Counted from the stretch's first letter, positions 12,441 through 21,835 are shown. The stretch: DNA of 64,000 nt from Epiperipatus broadwayi (GCA_028023455.1 JAQFVV010012398.1:11271160-11335159), one strand, 5' to 3'. The notes: generated by a model not told the origin, from the sequence alone. Program-made: numbers and translations.

Positions 12441-13599
12441 GCTCATTCAATTTATTGGGCGTTCTTTCTTTTATTTTTCTCCCTCTTGCTATGAACATAA
12501 TAAAAGTTTGAAAAGTTTTACTGCTAAGTTTTGTGAATAAATAATTTTTTATTTTTAATAGGTATTTATCATTTATTATTATGCAAATTTTATTGTTGGT
12601 GTTAAATGACATATATTATTTTAATTAAAATATTATTATTTTTTTTAATATGTTGATTAGATAGAACAGCGGATTTAAAATTGACTCCATTTTGAATTTA
12701 TGAAACTTACCGCGTAAATTGATTATTTTAGAAATTTATATATAAAAAAGTTAACCGCTTCTTTAAAAGTATTGACCAGGTATAAAATTTTAATAATACA
12801 TTATAAATTCTAATGTGTAGCTATATATATTAAGCTTACTAATCATAAATTAACTTATAATTCGGAAATGGGACTTTTAAAGTAAAGAGGGTACTTTTTT
12901 GCAGCTAGTACTATTTATATTTCTGGCAAATTACTGTTCTCTTTTTATTTTGTTATTGGTCGTAATATATATGTATTTATTATTGTTTTTAATCTTTTGT
13001 TTTCGTGATGAAAAGTGAAAGATTTGTCATGCTCGTTAATTAGGGTTCCAATCTGAAGAGAATTTCAAAATTTTCTCAAACAAATTTTAGAAAATTGTTC
13101 ACGTAGACGTACTATTATTAATTAAGACAACCAAACTCATTTTAATTGACATCCTAATTTTCTTTGCTAAAAGAATAAAAGCCAGTAAGAAAATTTGCCA
13201 TAGGTAGTTGACTAGACCAATATCTTTTCTCGTTACATTTCGTAGTCTAGACCACACCACTCCCACGCTAGATAGGGAATGATTTCTATTCGCTTTTAAC
13301 ACCTTAAGGAGGGATATAATCTTAAACATATGAACAAATGTAAAAAAGATCTATGATCCTCAAGATGCACATTTCGTAATGAACCAGTACTCATCAGTTG
13401 GACGAGACCTTAATCTTTTACATGTATCTTTATCATTACACTACAGAAATATTCATTATCTCTAGTCTAATAAATGACAGGAAAAAAAATATTAATATAC
13501 TCTTAATTTCCTTTTTTTGAAGAAATAAATACCAGATAAGGTGGCCTTAAATAATATTTATTTACAATGTAAATTTTCATTCTGGTGTACGATTTTATT
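12441..13599. other. No gene recognised
   Basis: AT-rich with only short chance frames. If the promoter at 12.3-12.4 kb is bidirectional, a plus-strand untranslated first exon could lie here, but none can be supported. Confidence 0.45.
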
Positions 13600-13836
13600 A
13601 TTAATCATCAAAAATGGAAAGAAGTTTAATCTATTCTGCTTTTACATATATTTAAATAAATCAACGATGTAATATAAAATATCTTTATATAACAGCAATA
13701 TATATAATAATCATATAAGAAGGAGAATTGGAAGGAAATTTTAATACAGTACTTCAAATAATAATCATACTCAAAAAAGCTCTTTTCAGCAAATAATTTT
13801 TTCCTTTTTCAATGTACTTCAACTAATTTACAATTA

Positions 13837-15304
13837 CGTGATGTGATGTGATGTATTATGGCTTCTCCTTAAACGAAGTCAAGAATATCTCAGCAATTAT
13901 GCCCAGATAAACCTGTTAGCCACTTTCTTTTACATTCCCCACTCTAAATTTACCCATAATCTGCTCTATCCCATTTCCACAACATAATTTTTGTCAACTC
14001 TTTAACCTTTATATCTAAATCCCCCTTATCTTTTCCCAAACCCAGCATAAAAACCAATTATTCACTTTCTGTATAATCACTCTTTTCATATTTATTTTTC
14101 CACAACTTCATTATATGTACCCTTTCTGTTTTCAAGCATTTACATTCAATTAACAAATGCCTAATATTTTCAATTCATTCCTTACATAATTTACAAAATA
14201 AATCACCCATATTTTTCCATTTACATGTATATTCTTTTGTAGCTAAAGATCCCGTTCGAGCCTTAAACAATAAACTACTTTCCTTACTATTATCATATAT
14301 TAACTCACACCTAATATTCTGTTTATTTCTATATATATTTAAACTCTTTTTACTCTCCATACTATTTCTCCATTTCTCTAACTCCCTAGTCTTTATTAAT
14401 AAATTTATTCTTTTATCCCATTCCTTACTACTATAACACTCAATAATCCTCTTAACACAATCATCCCATCTTTTGTACAAATATACTGATATAAATTCTT
14501 TATCCAAATCTTTTGCATACCGCATTACCTTTCCCACCCATCTTGTTACCTGCCCTTTACTCATAACCCAATTAAATACTATTTTAGCTATTCTTTTATT
14601 ATCCATAAACTGCAATCTACCAAACATTTTCATTTTACTTTTTGCATCTCTCATATGAAAACTTGACCATCCCATTTCTCCTTGAATTGCCTCCCTTGCT
14701 GTCCATACTTCTGCATCCAATGCATGTCTTCCTACTTCCCTTTGAGCTTTTTCTAAATAATCTAATATCTTTTTACTAACATATAATGCATCATTACCAT
14801 ATGTTAACCCTGCTACTGCAACTCCTTTCCATATAATTCTAGCTACATCATATTTATTATATGAAAATACTGTTAATTTCTTTATCAATCCCTTTCTTTT
14901 CTTTGCTTCATTTATCAATTTTTTCTCCCATTCATCCAAATAATTTTTCTGATTACTTAAAATAATTCCCAAATAACTATATCTATTCACCATACTTAAC
15001 TTAATATCTCCCAATAAAAATTCTACATCTTCTCTTTCCTCAGTATTAACCATCATTATATTTGATTTTTCTTCACTAAATTTAATCCCCATCTCATTAC
15101 CCACCCTTGCACATGTCCTCAACATAACTTCCATATCTTCTCTTTTTTCTGCACACAAAAATATATCATCCGCAAAAAAAAGACCTGACAAAATATATAC
15201 TACCTATTAACGGTATCTCTATCCCTCTTCCTAATCTTTCTATTGCTCTTTCCATTTCACTCAAATACAACACAAACAAAATAGGTGACATAGGGCATAC
15301 ATAC
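13837..15304 (-). mobile_element. LINE (type Z) inserted in PLE-A, 5'-truncated, with CATCA-repeat tail
   Basis: The element begins within RT and ends, on the minus strand, in tandem CATCA units (plus-strand GTGATGTGATGTGATG at 13837). In PLE-B the flanks CTAATTTATAATTA and TAGCGATGTCTATC are separated by only about 14 bases, so this is a clean insertion. A short simple-repeat 3' tail and 5' truncation are typical of target-primed reverse transcription. A target duplication could not be resolved. Confidence 0.8.
14090..15304 (-). pseudogene. LINE Z reverse transcriptase, C-terminal half, with CCHC knuckle
   Basis: Upstream of a frameshift near 15180, MYVCPMSPILFVLYLSEMER matches the RT QGCPLSPLLF region. 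The 338-residue frame 14175-15191 then starts at the catalytic FADD box (LFFADDIFLCAEK), followed by KFSEEKSNIMMV and YSYLGIILS. After it come a long thumb and linker with MGWSSFHMRDAKSKM and YDNSKESSLLFKARTGSL. At the C-terminus CKLCKE, a TGA stop, then IENIRHLLIEC complete a CX2CX8HX4C zinc knuckle interrupted by the stop at its tenth position. Reading continues to about 14090 before further stops. The same architecture occurs in LINEs common in ticks (established knowledge; match made from memory). Inactive. Confidence 0.8.
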
Positions 15305-15560
15305 ATAGCGACATCTATCTTTTTTATAAAAGTAATTATTAAAATCACAATATTTTTAAGGCATAAAAAAAAATACTCTGTATAAATGGATATTACAATA
15401 ACCTTCCATTCATTTATCTTTAGAATATTATTAGTCAAATTAATTGATGTTTTAGATATGTTCATACAATTATTTTAGTTATAATTAATGTAATTGGTTT
15501 ATATATCTTCCTTCTATTAGGTTTTTTAATATAATTTAAAAGTCTTATATTTTTAATCAT

Positions 15561-16280
15561 CATCAACTATTATCAATCCACTGCATGATGAAGGTCTCCA
15601 AGTTCAATCCATCCCCGATCTTTAGCTTCTCTTCTCCACATCACCCCTGTACACTTTCTTATTTCATCCATCCATCTTCTGGGTCTTTTACAATCTCTTG
15701 GAATTCAGTTTAAGATTTCAATTGTCCATCTATTATCATCCTTTCTAGCAATATGTCCAGTCCAACTCCAGTCTTTTAATTTTTTCAATGAAATCAGTAA
15801 CACCTGTTTGTTCTCTTAGCCCATATATTGCATTTTCAATCTCTTCTTGTTACTCCCAACATGCATATATCCATACTTCTTTGAGTGATCTGAAGTTTGT
15901 ATTGCTCTTCTATTAAGTGTTCAAGTCTCAAATCCATAAATAAGAACTGGTAAAACACATTAAAAACCTTCCTTTTCAAACACATAGATATATTTCCTTT
16001 TAGTATCAAGTTATTTCTACCAAAAGCACTCCAAGTTTAATTCTATGATTAGTTCCATCCATTATGTTTTCATCTGTATTAATAATTTATCAATGTATTT
16101 GTAACTGTTAACTTCTAACTCATCATAATCAATCTTTATTTTCATATTTTGAGAAAATTCATTAAACATTACTTTAGTCTTTTTAACATTTATTTTTAGT
16201 CCTACTTTCATCTGATAACTCCTGCAACATTTCCTGCAGCTCTAAATCATTATTTGCAAAAACATCTACATCACAATCTA
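15561..16280 (-). mobile_element. RTE-like LINE fragment inserted in the PLE-A GIY-YIG region
   Basis: Minus-strand frames read, with shifts, FANNDLELQEMLQELSDESR, GLKINVKKTKVMFNEF, then SWTGHIARKDDNRW, RRWMDEIRKCTG and WIELGDLHHAVD. This is the order of an RTE-clade RT C-terminal half, starting immediately after the catalytic Asp pair. The 3' end is TGATGATGAT, a typical RTE tail. It sits between PLE-A segments that are contiguous in PLE-B. At least five frameshifts or stops make it a dead 5'-truncated copy. Confidence 0.8.
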
Positions 16281-16455
16281 TTTTATGTCCATATTTTAAA
16301 TAATGAATATATAAGACAGATCTATCATCTCTTCTATTAATAGGATTATTATGTTCTTTTGCTTTTTTATCTAATTGTTTCCCTATATGTTCATAGTAAA
16401 CTATATAGAAATTTCCACAAGTAATTTTATATGCAATTCCCTTTTTATATTTCAT
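16280..16455 (-). pseudogene. PLE-A GIY-YIG endonuclease domain, 3' end replaced by RTE sequence
   Basis: The 90-residue frame 16183-16455 begins MKYKKGIAYKITCGNFYIVY, carrying the GIY-like motif as IAY. The YIG motif appears as VYYEHIG, with Glu in place of its glycine. NNPINRRDDRSVLYIHYLK and GHKID then follow PLE order. After about residue 58 the frame passes into RTE residues DVFANNDLELQ, so it is an accidental PLE-RTE chimera made by insertion. The intact family domain nicks DNA to prime reverse transcription. This copy probably cannot. PLE-B keeps the YYGHTG glycine. Confidence 0.8.
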
Positions 16456-16721
16456 ATCTTATTTTATAATTACCTATTAGTTTGTCAAGATTATTATTTG
16501 ACTATCTATATAATATTTATTTTTTAGTAATGTATTATAAATTTTAGGAAAGCATGAAAGTTTTATCCATTTTTTATTATTCTTAGATCTGCTATTATTA
16601 TTTATAATAGTTATTAATATTTGAATTAGGTGGTTTATAATTAAAAATATATTTTCAATAATCTTATAGTTATATCTATAATTAGTATATAATTCAATAA
16701 ATTGTTCATTTTATACAGTAG

Positions 16722-17157
16722 CTATATTTCTATCTCATATCTCATTATTATGTTAAAATTTTTTAATAACTGCTCTTTTTTGTATCCATATTGTTGTGGA
16801 TCTATATAAATTAACTTCCTTAATTTATCTTTTTTAATGAAATGTTTTAATATAATTTTGTTTTCATTATCTCTATCAATCCTCTCTATAGCTAAATACT
16901 TTATTTTAATATCAAATTTCATTTTTGTCAATTTTATATTGTACATATTATTAAATTGGTTATATTATTTATAGCTCTTTTGTTATCAATTATTAAAGAA
17001 TCATCAACATATCTAAAATAATGGGTTACTTCTTGATTTATTTATTTTAAAACTATTTTCATTTCCAATTCATTAATAAAATTGATAACATAACCCCACT
17101 AATTGCACAACCCATTACCCACCCTTTATGTATATTTCAATATTCATTATTATATGT
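16722..17157 (-). pseudogene. PLE-A reverse transcriptase: G-W-VMG box, YVDD box and thumb
   Basis: Left of the 360-bp insert, minus-strand frames give KGWVMGCAISGV, the PLE counterpart of GxAMGSPLSP. FRYVDDSLIID follows, with the catalytic Asp pair in YVDD at 17000-17011. After a stop, the 74-residue frame 16722-16946 continues with the thumb (KLTKMKFDIKIKYLAIERID). It is separated from the upstream RT half by the insert and by frameshifts. YVDD rather than FADD is normal for PLEs. Confidence 0.75.
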
Positions 17158-17541
17158 GAAATATAAGTTAAACCACTAAACATCACATGATCACTATTTC
17201 TTATGCTAGCACATTACTGTTATTAAAACAGGCAAAACTCTCCATACAGTAAATTGAAAATATTATTGTGTTTTCAATTTTATTCTCATAGTTTTGTAGT
17301 TAAGTAGAGATAAAAGGTGGCTGCTGGAGGGTTGTATTAGATCCTAAGATCTAGGTGCAGTGCTCTCAGATACAAAGCTCCTCACTGACGAAGGCCATAA
17401 GCCAGAAACTAGTCTGGGGATATTGGATGAGTAGGCACTAGATAGGGATTTTATGCACAAGCTTTCTGACATCCATTGATTACTCTAGCTTGCTGTGTGT
17501 GGCAATACTGTATGGAGAGTTTGCCTCTCGAAATATAAGTT
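17158..17541 (+). mobile_element. 360-bp retroelement insertion with 12-bp target duplication and a hammerhead motif
   Basis: GAAATATAAGTT is present at 17158-17169 and again at 17530-17541, bracketing 17170-17529. Removing one copy and the insert rejoins the PLE-A reverse transcriptase. The insert is GC-richer than its host and has no reading frame. It contains an internal inverted pair, GGCAAACTCTCCATACAGTA-like, at about 17232-17251 and 17508-17527, and the hammerhead-like motif 17379-17420. A 12-bp duplication favours target-primed retrotransposition over a cut-and-paste MITE. It may be a solo PLE terminal repeat or a retrozyme-like non-autonomous element. Which one is not decidable here. 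Confidence 0.75.
17379..17420 (+). ncRNA. Hammerhead ribozyme-like motif (minimal type I, PLE style)
   Basis: The core CTGACGA (17385-17391) fits CUGANGA. GAAAC (17405-17409) is followed by TA, then GTC ending at 17414, the expected cleavage position after a 2-bp stem III. Stem I pairs TCCTCA (17379-17384) with TGGGGA (17415-17420), six pairs including one G-U. Stem II is GGC/GCC with loop CATAA. The usual closing pair 10.1-11.1 is A opposite A, a defect that may reduce activity. Very short stem III is typical of hammerheads known from Penelope-like elements, where such motifs may act as tandem copies. Confidence 0.6.
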
Positions 17542-17769
17542 ATTATATATTAATGTTAAATCTTCTTCTATAATGTGCATTGTATTTATATCATTAATGT
17601 ACATACATAATTTTTGTATTAATATTTTTATACCCTTAATTCTTGGAATACTAGAATACGTTTTCTCAATATCTATTGTAAAAATACCTTGGTTTCTATT
17701 CATTTGTATGTTATTTAATTTATTTATGATAGAATCTGTATTTTTAATGCAAAAATTCCCCATAGCCAA
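17542..17769 (-). pseudogene. PLE-A reverse transcriptase, fingers and first catalytic Asp region
   Basis: Minus-strand frame reading NKLNNIQMNRNQGIFTIDIE then KTYSSIPRIKGIKILIQKLC. FTIDIEKTYSSIP aligns with the PLE box A FTLDIxxLYTNIP, holding the first catalytic Asp. The frame ends at NNLYFE, where the 360-bp insert begins; the last residues of the 94-residue frame 17485-17769 (QTLHTVLPHTAS) are insert sequence. Confidence 0.75.
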
Positions 17770-18195
17770 TAATATTTATTATCCATTTATTTAAATATTT
17801 ACAAAATTTCTGTAGAATGAAATCATTAAAATTAAATAATAATCTCAATGGATTATTATCTTTACGAGTTTTTTTACCTTAGTAAGTATATATGAATTTT
17901 CATAAAGATACAAAAATTTATATTGATTTATATTTATAATTTTGTTTTTCCATTTTATGTAATAATTTTATGAATCATAAATATATAAACACTATATAGA
18001 GAAAAGCTTTCAGAAAGTTTTTTTTTTAAACAGTATGTGCTTAGCTGATTTTCGACTATTACAAGTCATAGATGTAGTGTAAGTTGAAAAATAGGGATGG
18101 GTATATATATATGCTGTTGGTAATTTACATAAAATTTAAATATGAAAATTAATTTGAGAGTGGGCCATCTTTTTTTATTTCATATTCTATTTTTT

Positions 18196-18435
18196 CTATA
18201 TAATTCTTAGAATACAAAATAATCGATTACTTTTATCCTCATTACATGTGATTTTTTCTCTGTTATATATATTTTTAATTTCATTAGTAATCCTTCTATA
18301 TTTATATTTTTTCTTAGAAGTTTTATTTTCATATAATTGTTTCTTTAATAAACAATTTAATTTCTTTTTTTCTTTCATTAAAATATTTACCAGCTCTATG
18401 TCTGTAATAATCTTATTTTTAATATCAGTATCCAT
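18196..18435 (-). pseudogene. PLE-A N-terminal region
   Basis: A 79-residue, lysine-rich frame (MDTDIKNKIITDIELVNILM, later KKKYKYRRITNEIKN) lies about 430 bp upstream of the RT fragment in the same orientation, where PLE proteins have a variable basic N-terminal domain. Assigned by position and composition, not by motif. It adjoins the palindrome. Confidence 0.45.
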
Positions 18436-18567
18436 AAATGGTATAAAGGTTGGATTTTCATGAAGTATTATAACTTTGTCTTTCCTATTCCATTGTCAAA
18501 TCCATATAATATTAATATCATTTATGTTCTTTATTACTTTTCCAATGCTTTTTTTACAACCTAATGT

Positions 18568-18600
18568 GAGAGTTTCAATTGCCTCAGCAATCTTCTTCAG
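18568..18600 (-). ncRNA. Hammerhead-like motif, left palindrome arm (degenerate)
   Basis: On the minus strand, core CTGAAGA (18600-18594) is followed by a stem II of ATTGC/GCAAT with loop TGAG and one bulged G, then GAAAC (18576-18572). The tail TCTC lacks the G needed for the second stem III pair, and stem I pairing is poor. In PLE-sense orientation relative to copy A. Probably an inactive relic. Confidence 0.4.
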
Positions 18601-19199
18601 AACTATAACAAACATAATGCAAATACAGTACATGAATATAAATATACATGAACATATAATTTTACATTTTATATATATACATCTTATAATCATTATTCAA
18701 TTATTACCTTTTATATATTATACATTTTACTCTTTTTATATTCTGCATTTATCAATTAATATTTCCTATAATCATATATATATATATTATTTTTATTTCA
18801 TTTTTTATTTTATATTTATTAATCTTTTACATATTTAACTCTAACATTATATTTTTTATACTTTACATTATTGTTATTCATTGTATTAACATATATCTTT
18901 TATACTTTCCATTATTATTATTTATTGTATTAACATTCAATAATATATATTGAATGTTAATACAATGAATAATAATAATGTAAAGTATAAAAGATATAAT
19001 GTTAGAGTTAAATATTTAAAAGATTAATAAGAGTAAAATAAATGAAATAAAAATAATATATGTATATGATTATAGGAAGTATTTATTGATAAATATAGAA
19101 TATAAAAAGGAGCAAAATGTATAACACATAAAAGATAATAATTAAATAATGATTATAAGATATATATGATCATGCATTTGTATTATGTTTGCTATAGTT

Positions 19200-19231
19200 C
19201 TGATAAGATTGCTGGGGCGATCGAAACTATC
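19200..19231 (+). ncRNA. Hammerhead-like motif, right palindrome arm (degenerate)
   Basis: CTGATAA (19200-19206, core G8 replaced by A) is followed by a clean six-pair stem II GATTGC/GCGATC with loop TGGG, then GAAAC (19223-19227) and TATC. Compared with the left arm, stem-II bases changed while pairing was kept. The G8 change and weak stem I predict inactivity. Confidence 0.4.
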
Positions 19232-19304
19232 ATATTAAGTTATTAAAAAAAACATTGTAAAAGTAATAAAGAACATAAATGATATTAATATTATATGGTA
19301 AAAT

Positions 19305-19852
19305 ATCTTCATCTGTAGAAAATTTATATTTTGTTAGGTTTATGAAATTATCCTGAATTTCTTTTTTATAATTTATATATTTATAATGTTGTTTATCTTT
19401 AAAATCCATATTTGAACATTTACACTAATATTTGTCCACCATTCATTGCCATTTTTTATTGTACTTAATAATATTCATTCATTAATTCCATTTTATTCTG
19501 TAGTTATTTAAAAAACACTGAAATTATCCTACATATCTATCTTCGTTTACAATGGCTATAGCGTTTTTAATCATTTAAATTTTTCAATACTGTACTACGA
19601 TTTAATGTAGTATATTTATCATTTATAAAAATTTGTAATATATAATTTTCTAGTTAAGGACAACCATATACTTTACAGTGTTTAAATATGTTAATTGTCC
19701 TTTAAATTTCTCTATACAAACATAATCTTGTTCAATCTTACCTTTTTCATTTCTTGTAAATCAATATTATCTTTTATATATTTCCACAAGTGTTCCATGA
19801 TGCGATACAATCGTAAATAGATTAAAATAAATTCATAAATGTTATTAGGTAA
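19305..19852 (-). other. Unassigned AT-rich segment, possibly PLE 5' sequence
   Basis: It lies between the right arm of the palindrome and the PLE-B terminal repeat. Minus-strand frames are lysine- and asparagine-rich (for example MDFKDKQHYKYINYKKEI), in the style of the PLE N-terminus, but no diagnostic motif is present. Confidence 0.3.
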
Positions 19853-20270
19853 TCATAAAAAATTCAGTGAAGTTTAATTATGCATTATGCTGCTTTTGCA
19901 TATATTTAAATAAATCAGTGATATAAAATATCTTTATATAATAGCAATAATATATATAATAGTAATCATACGCAAAAAGTTCTTTTCAGCAAATATTAAT
20001 TTTTGTCCCTTTCAATGTGCTTTAACTAATTTATAATTATGATCTACATCGTAATGTAGCGATGTCTATCTTTTTTGTAAAATTAACTATAACCTATTAA
20101 AACCATACAATATTTTTAAGACAAAAAAAAAGTGTAAATGTATATTACATAACCTTTCATTCATTTATCATTAGCCAATTATTAGTCTACTTAATTGTTT
20201 TATATATATTTATACAATTATTTTTGTTATAATTAATGTAATTGGTTTTAATTATCTTCCTTCTATTAGG

Positions 20271-20486
20271 TTATTTAATATAATTTAGTCTTATGTTTTT
20301 GACCCAATCTATTTTATGTCTATTTATTAAATAATGAATATATAAGGCAGATCTATCATCTCTTCTATTAATCGCATCATTATATTCTTTTGCTGTTTCA
20401 TCTAATTGTTTTCCCGTATGTCCATAATAAACCATACAGCAATTTCTACAAGTAATTTCATATACAATTTCCTTTTTATATTTCAT
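20271..20486 (-). pseudogene. PLE-B GIY-YIG endonuclease domain
   Basis: A 71-residue frame with the GIY-type motif as IVYEITC and the YIG-type motif as VYYGHTG, then KQLDETAKEYNDAINRRDDR and ALYIHYLI, ending HKIDW. It corresponds to the core of the GIY-YIG nuclease that PLEs carry C-terminal to RT. Arg and catalytic Glu positions cannot be confirmed because the frame ends soon after HKIDW. The upstream RT part is truncated and shifted, so there is no functional protein. Confidence 0.75.
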
Positions 20487-20924
20487 ATCTTTTATTTTAT
20501 AATTACCTATTAATTTGTTAACATTTTTACTATTTGACTATCCTATGTTAATGCTTTTCTGTATATAATTTTTATTTTTTAGTAATGTATTTTAAATTTT
20601 AGGAAAGTATGAATGTTTTATCCATATTTTATTCATAAATCTGCTATTATTATCTATAATAGAATTATTATTAATATTTGAATTAGGTGGTTTATAATTA
20701 AAAATATATTTTCAATACTCTTAGAGTTATATCTATAATTAGTGTATAATTCATGAAATAAGTTGTTTCTTTTATAAAGTAGCTATATTTTTATCTGTTA
20801 TTTCGTTCATTTTTCTGTAAAATTTTTAATAACTACCATCTCATATCCGTACCTGTTGTAAATCTATAGTAATTCTTTTATAATTTGGTTATCATTATCT
20901 ATATTAATCTCTACATCTAAGATG

Positions 20925-21040
20925 AAAAGGACAAAAATTGATATTTGCTGAAAAGCTTTTTTGTGTATGATTATTATAATATATATTATTGCTGTTATAT
21001 AAAGATATTTTATATTGTTGATTTATTTCTTATTAATGAA
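20925..21040 (-). repeat. PLE-B right terminal repeat, inverted relative to the left
   Basis: Reverse-complementing this segment gives CAATATAAAATATCTTTATA and CTTTTCAGCAAATAT, matching 19900-20010. Joined directly to truncated RT-thumb sequence at about 20925. Confidence 0.8.
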
Positions 21041-21728
21041 TATTCCAGATTTGATAGTCATTATACTTCATTTTGCAGCAACTAAAATTGTTTTAAAGAT
21101 ACAATTGGTTTAAGAAAAATAATTTTCACTTTTTTCTATCATACGGATATCCCAGCATCCAGTTCTTTCAGTTAAGCATTTAAGTTCTTTTTCATCTATA
21201 AAGCTGAGTTACTAAATTCTTCATATATGGTTTCAAGTAATAATAAACATGACTTGAATCACTTGATTTTATTATATTCAACAGAATGTGTTATTTAATA
21301 TTTAACTAAATTGTTTCTGAAATAACTAATGTACTTACAATTTTTCAGTTTACATTTTAATCTTACAAATATCAATCTGATGAGCAATTTTCTAACAGAT
21401 TTATTTATTTATACTTGTATTGGCCTAGTTTAAAGTCATCACATGTTCTCACAACCATAGCAATGTAATATAACTAAAAGTTTAAAATATTAGATTTTTC
21501 ATAAAATCTCAGAAAAAGAAAAAAATCTAATTTTGTAAGCTCTTACTGAAATACAGTTTATTATGGTAGGCTTTTCAGGTTTATAATTGGGAAAAATTAT
21601 CAAGTAAGGAGATATGATATTGGAATATCCTGCTGTCATTTATTTTATCTTCTAATAAGCATCACCCTAACAGAAATTTCCCTACCCAGAAAAGGGCAAT
21701 ATTGATTAATAAAGATCTAAAAAAATGT
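21041..21728. other. No gene recognised
   Basis: AT-rich sequence between PLE-B and a SINE. No motif or frame stands out. Confidence 0.5.
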
Positions 21729-21835
21729 CAGTAGCTGGGAGGTCAGTGCAGCTGCCTTGCAAGCAAGCAGTTGCTTGCAGACGGTTGTCGTGGGTCCGCT
21801 TCCCGGCCAATGCTTTGACATATGGAAAAAAAATT
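21729..21835 (+). mobile_element. tRNA-derived SINE head, copy 1
   Basis: A compact GC-rich block in AT-rich DNA, with an A-box-like GGGAGGTCAGTGCAG and a B-box-like GTGGGTCCGCTTCCCGGCC, spaced as in a tRNA-type RNA polymerase III promoter. It ends in GACATATGG and an A-run. The same block recurs at 30128-30240 and, reversed, at 52865-52965. It does not fold as a functional tRNA, so a SINE head is the best reading. Confidence 0.7.

Larger units (their letters stand above)
13600..18950 (-). mobile_element. Penelope-like retroelement copy A (PLE-A), broken by nested insertions
   Basis: Minus-strand fragments, right to left, follow PLE order: an N-terminal lysine-rich region (18196-18435), RT (about 17542-17769 and 16947-17157), thumb (16722-16946), GIY-YIG endonuclease (16280-16455), then 3' sequence at 15305-15560 and a terminal-repeat-like segment at 13600-13836. 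The non-contiguous parts align with uninterrupted PLE-B: the sequence either side of 13837-15304 and of 15561-16280 joins up in PLE-B near 20055 and 20290. PLEs encode RT plus GIY-YIG endonuclease and carry terminal repeats in direct or inverted order. Many frameshifts and stops make this copy inactive. Confidence 0.8.
18500..19304. repeat. Large palindrome at the PLE-A upstream end
   Basis: The sequence 18500-18948 is repeated in reverse complement as 18949-19304, with the axis at AATATATATT near 18948. The right arm is shorter because of internal deletions. The arms share long near-identical blocks, for example TAATACAATGAATAA, GATTATAAGAT and AAGAACATAAATGATATTAA. Spacer is essentially absent, so the arms could form a cruciform. 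Homology stops sharply at ATTATATGG. The 120-residue hydrophobic plus-strand frame at 18476-18838 is a composition artefact of this arm. Confidence 0.85.
19853..21040 (-). mobile_element. Penelope-like element copy B (PLE-B) with inverted terminal repeats
   Basis: Same subfamily and orientation as PLE-A. The terminal repeat at about 19880-20015 matches PLE-A 13636-13820. The body 20041-20925 matches PLE-A 15305-15560 and 16280-16900 without the nested insertions, and stops inside the RT thumb. The right end (20925-21040) is the terminal repeat again, but in reverse complement. PLEs with inverted terminal repeats and 5' truncation are known. This copy served as the uninterrupted reference for calling insertions in PLE-A. 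Confidence 0.8.

Noticed and set aside
13099-13329. 76-residue minus-strand frame as a gene
   Set aside because: No family resemblance, no promoter or splice context, and length within chance expectation.
17495-17794. 99-residue plus-strand frame
   Set aside because: It is the complement of the PLE-A reverse transcriptase fragment, which has recognisable motifs on the minus strand.
18476-18838. 120-residue hydrophobic plus-strand frame resembling a membrane protein
   Set aside because: It lies in the AT-rich palindrome arm, antisense to PLE sequence. Ile/Phe/Tyr richness comes from A/T codons.
21729-21835. Functional tRNA gene
   Set aside because: Box A and B are present, but acceptor and anticodon stems do not pair, and the block recurs twice elsewhere with a shared A-rich tail. 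SINE head preferred.
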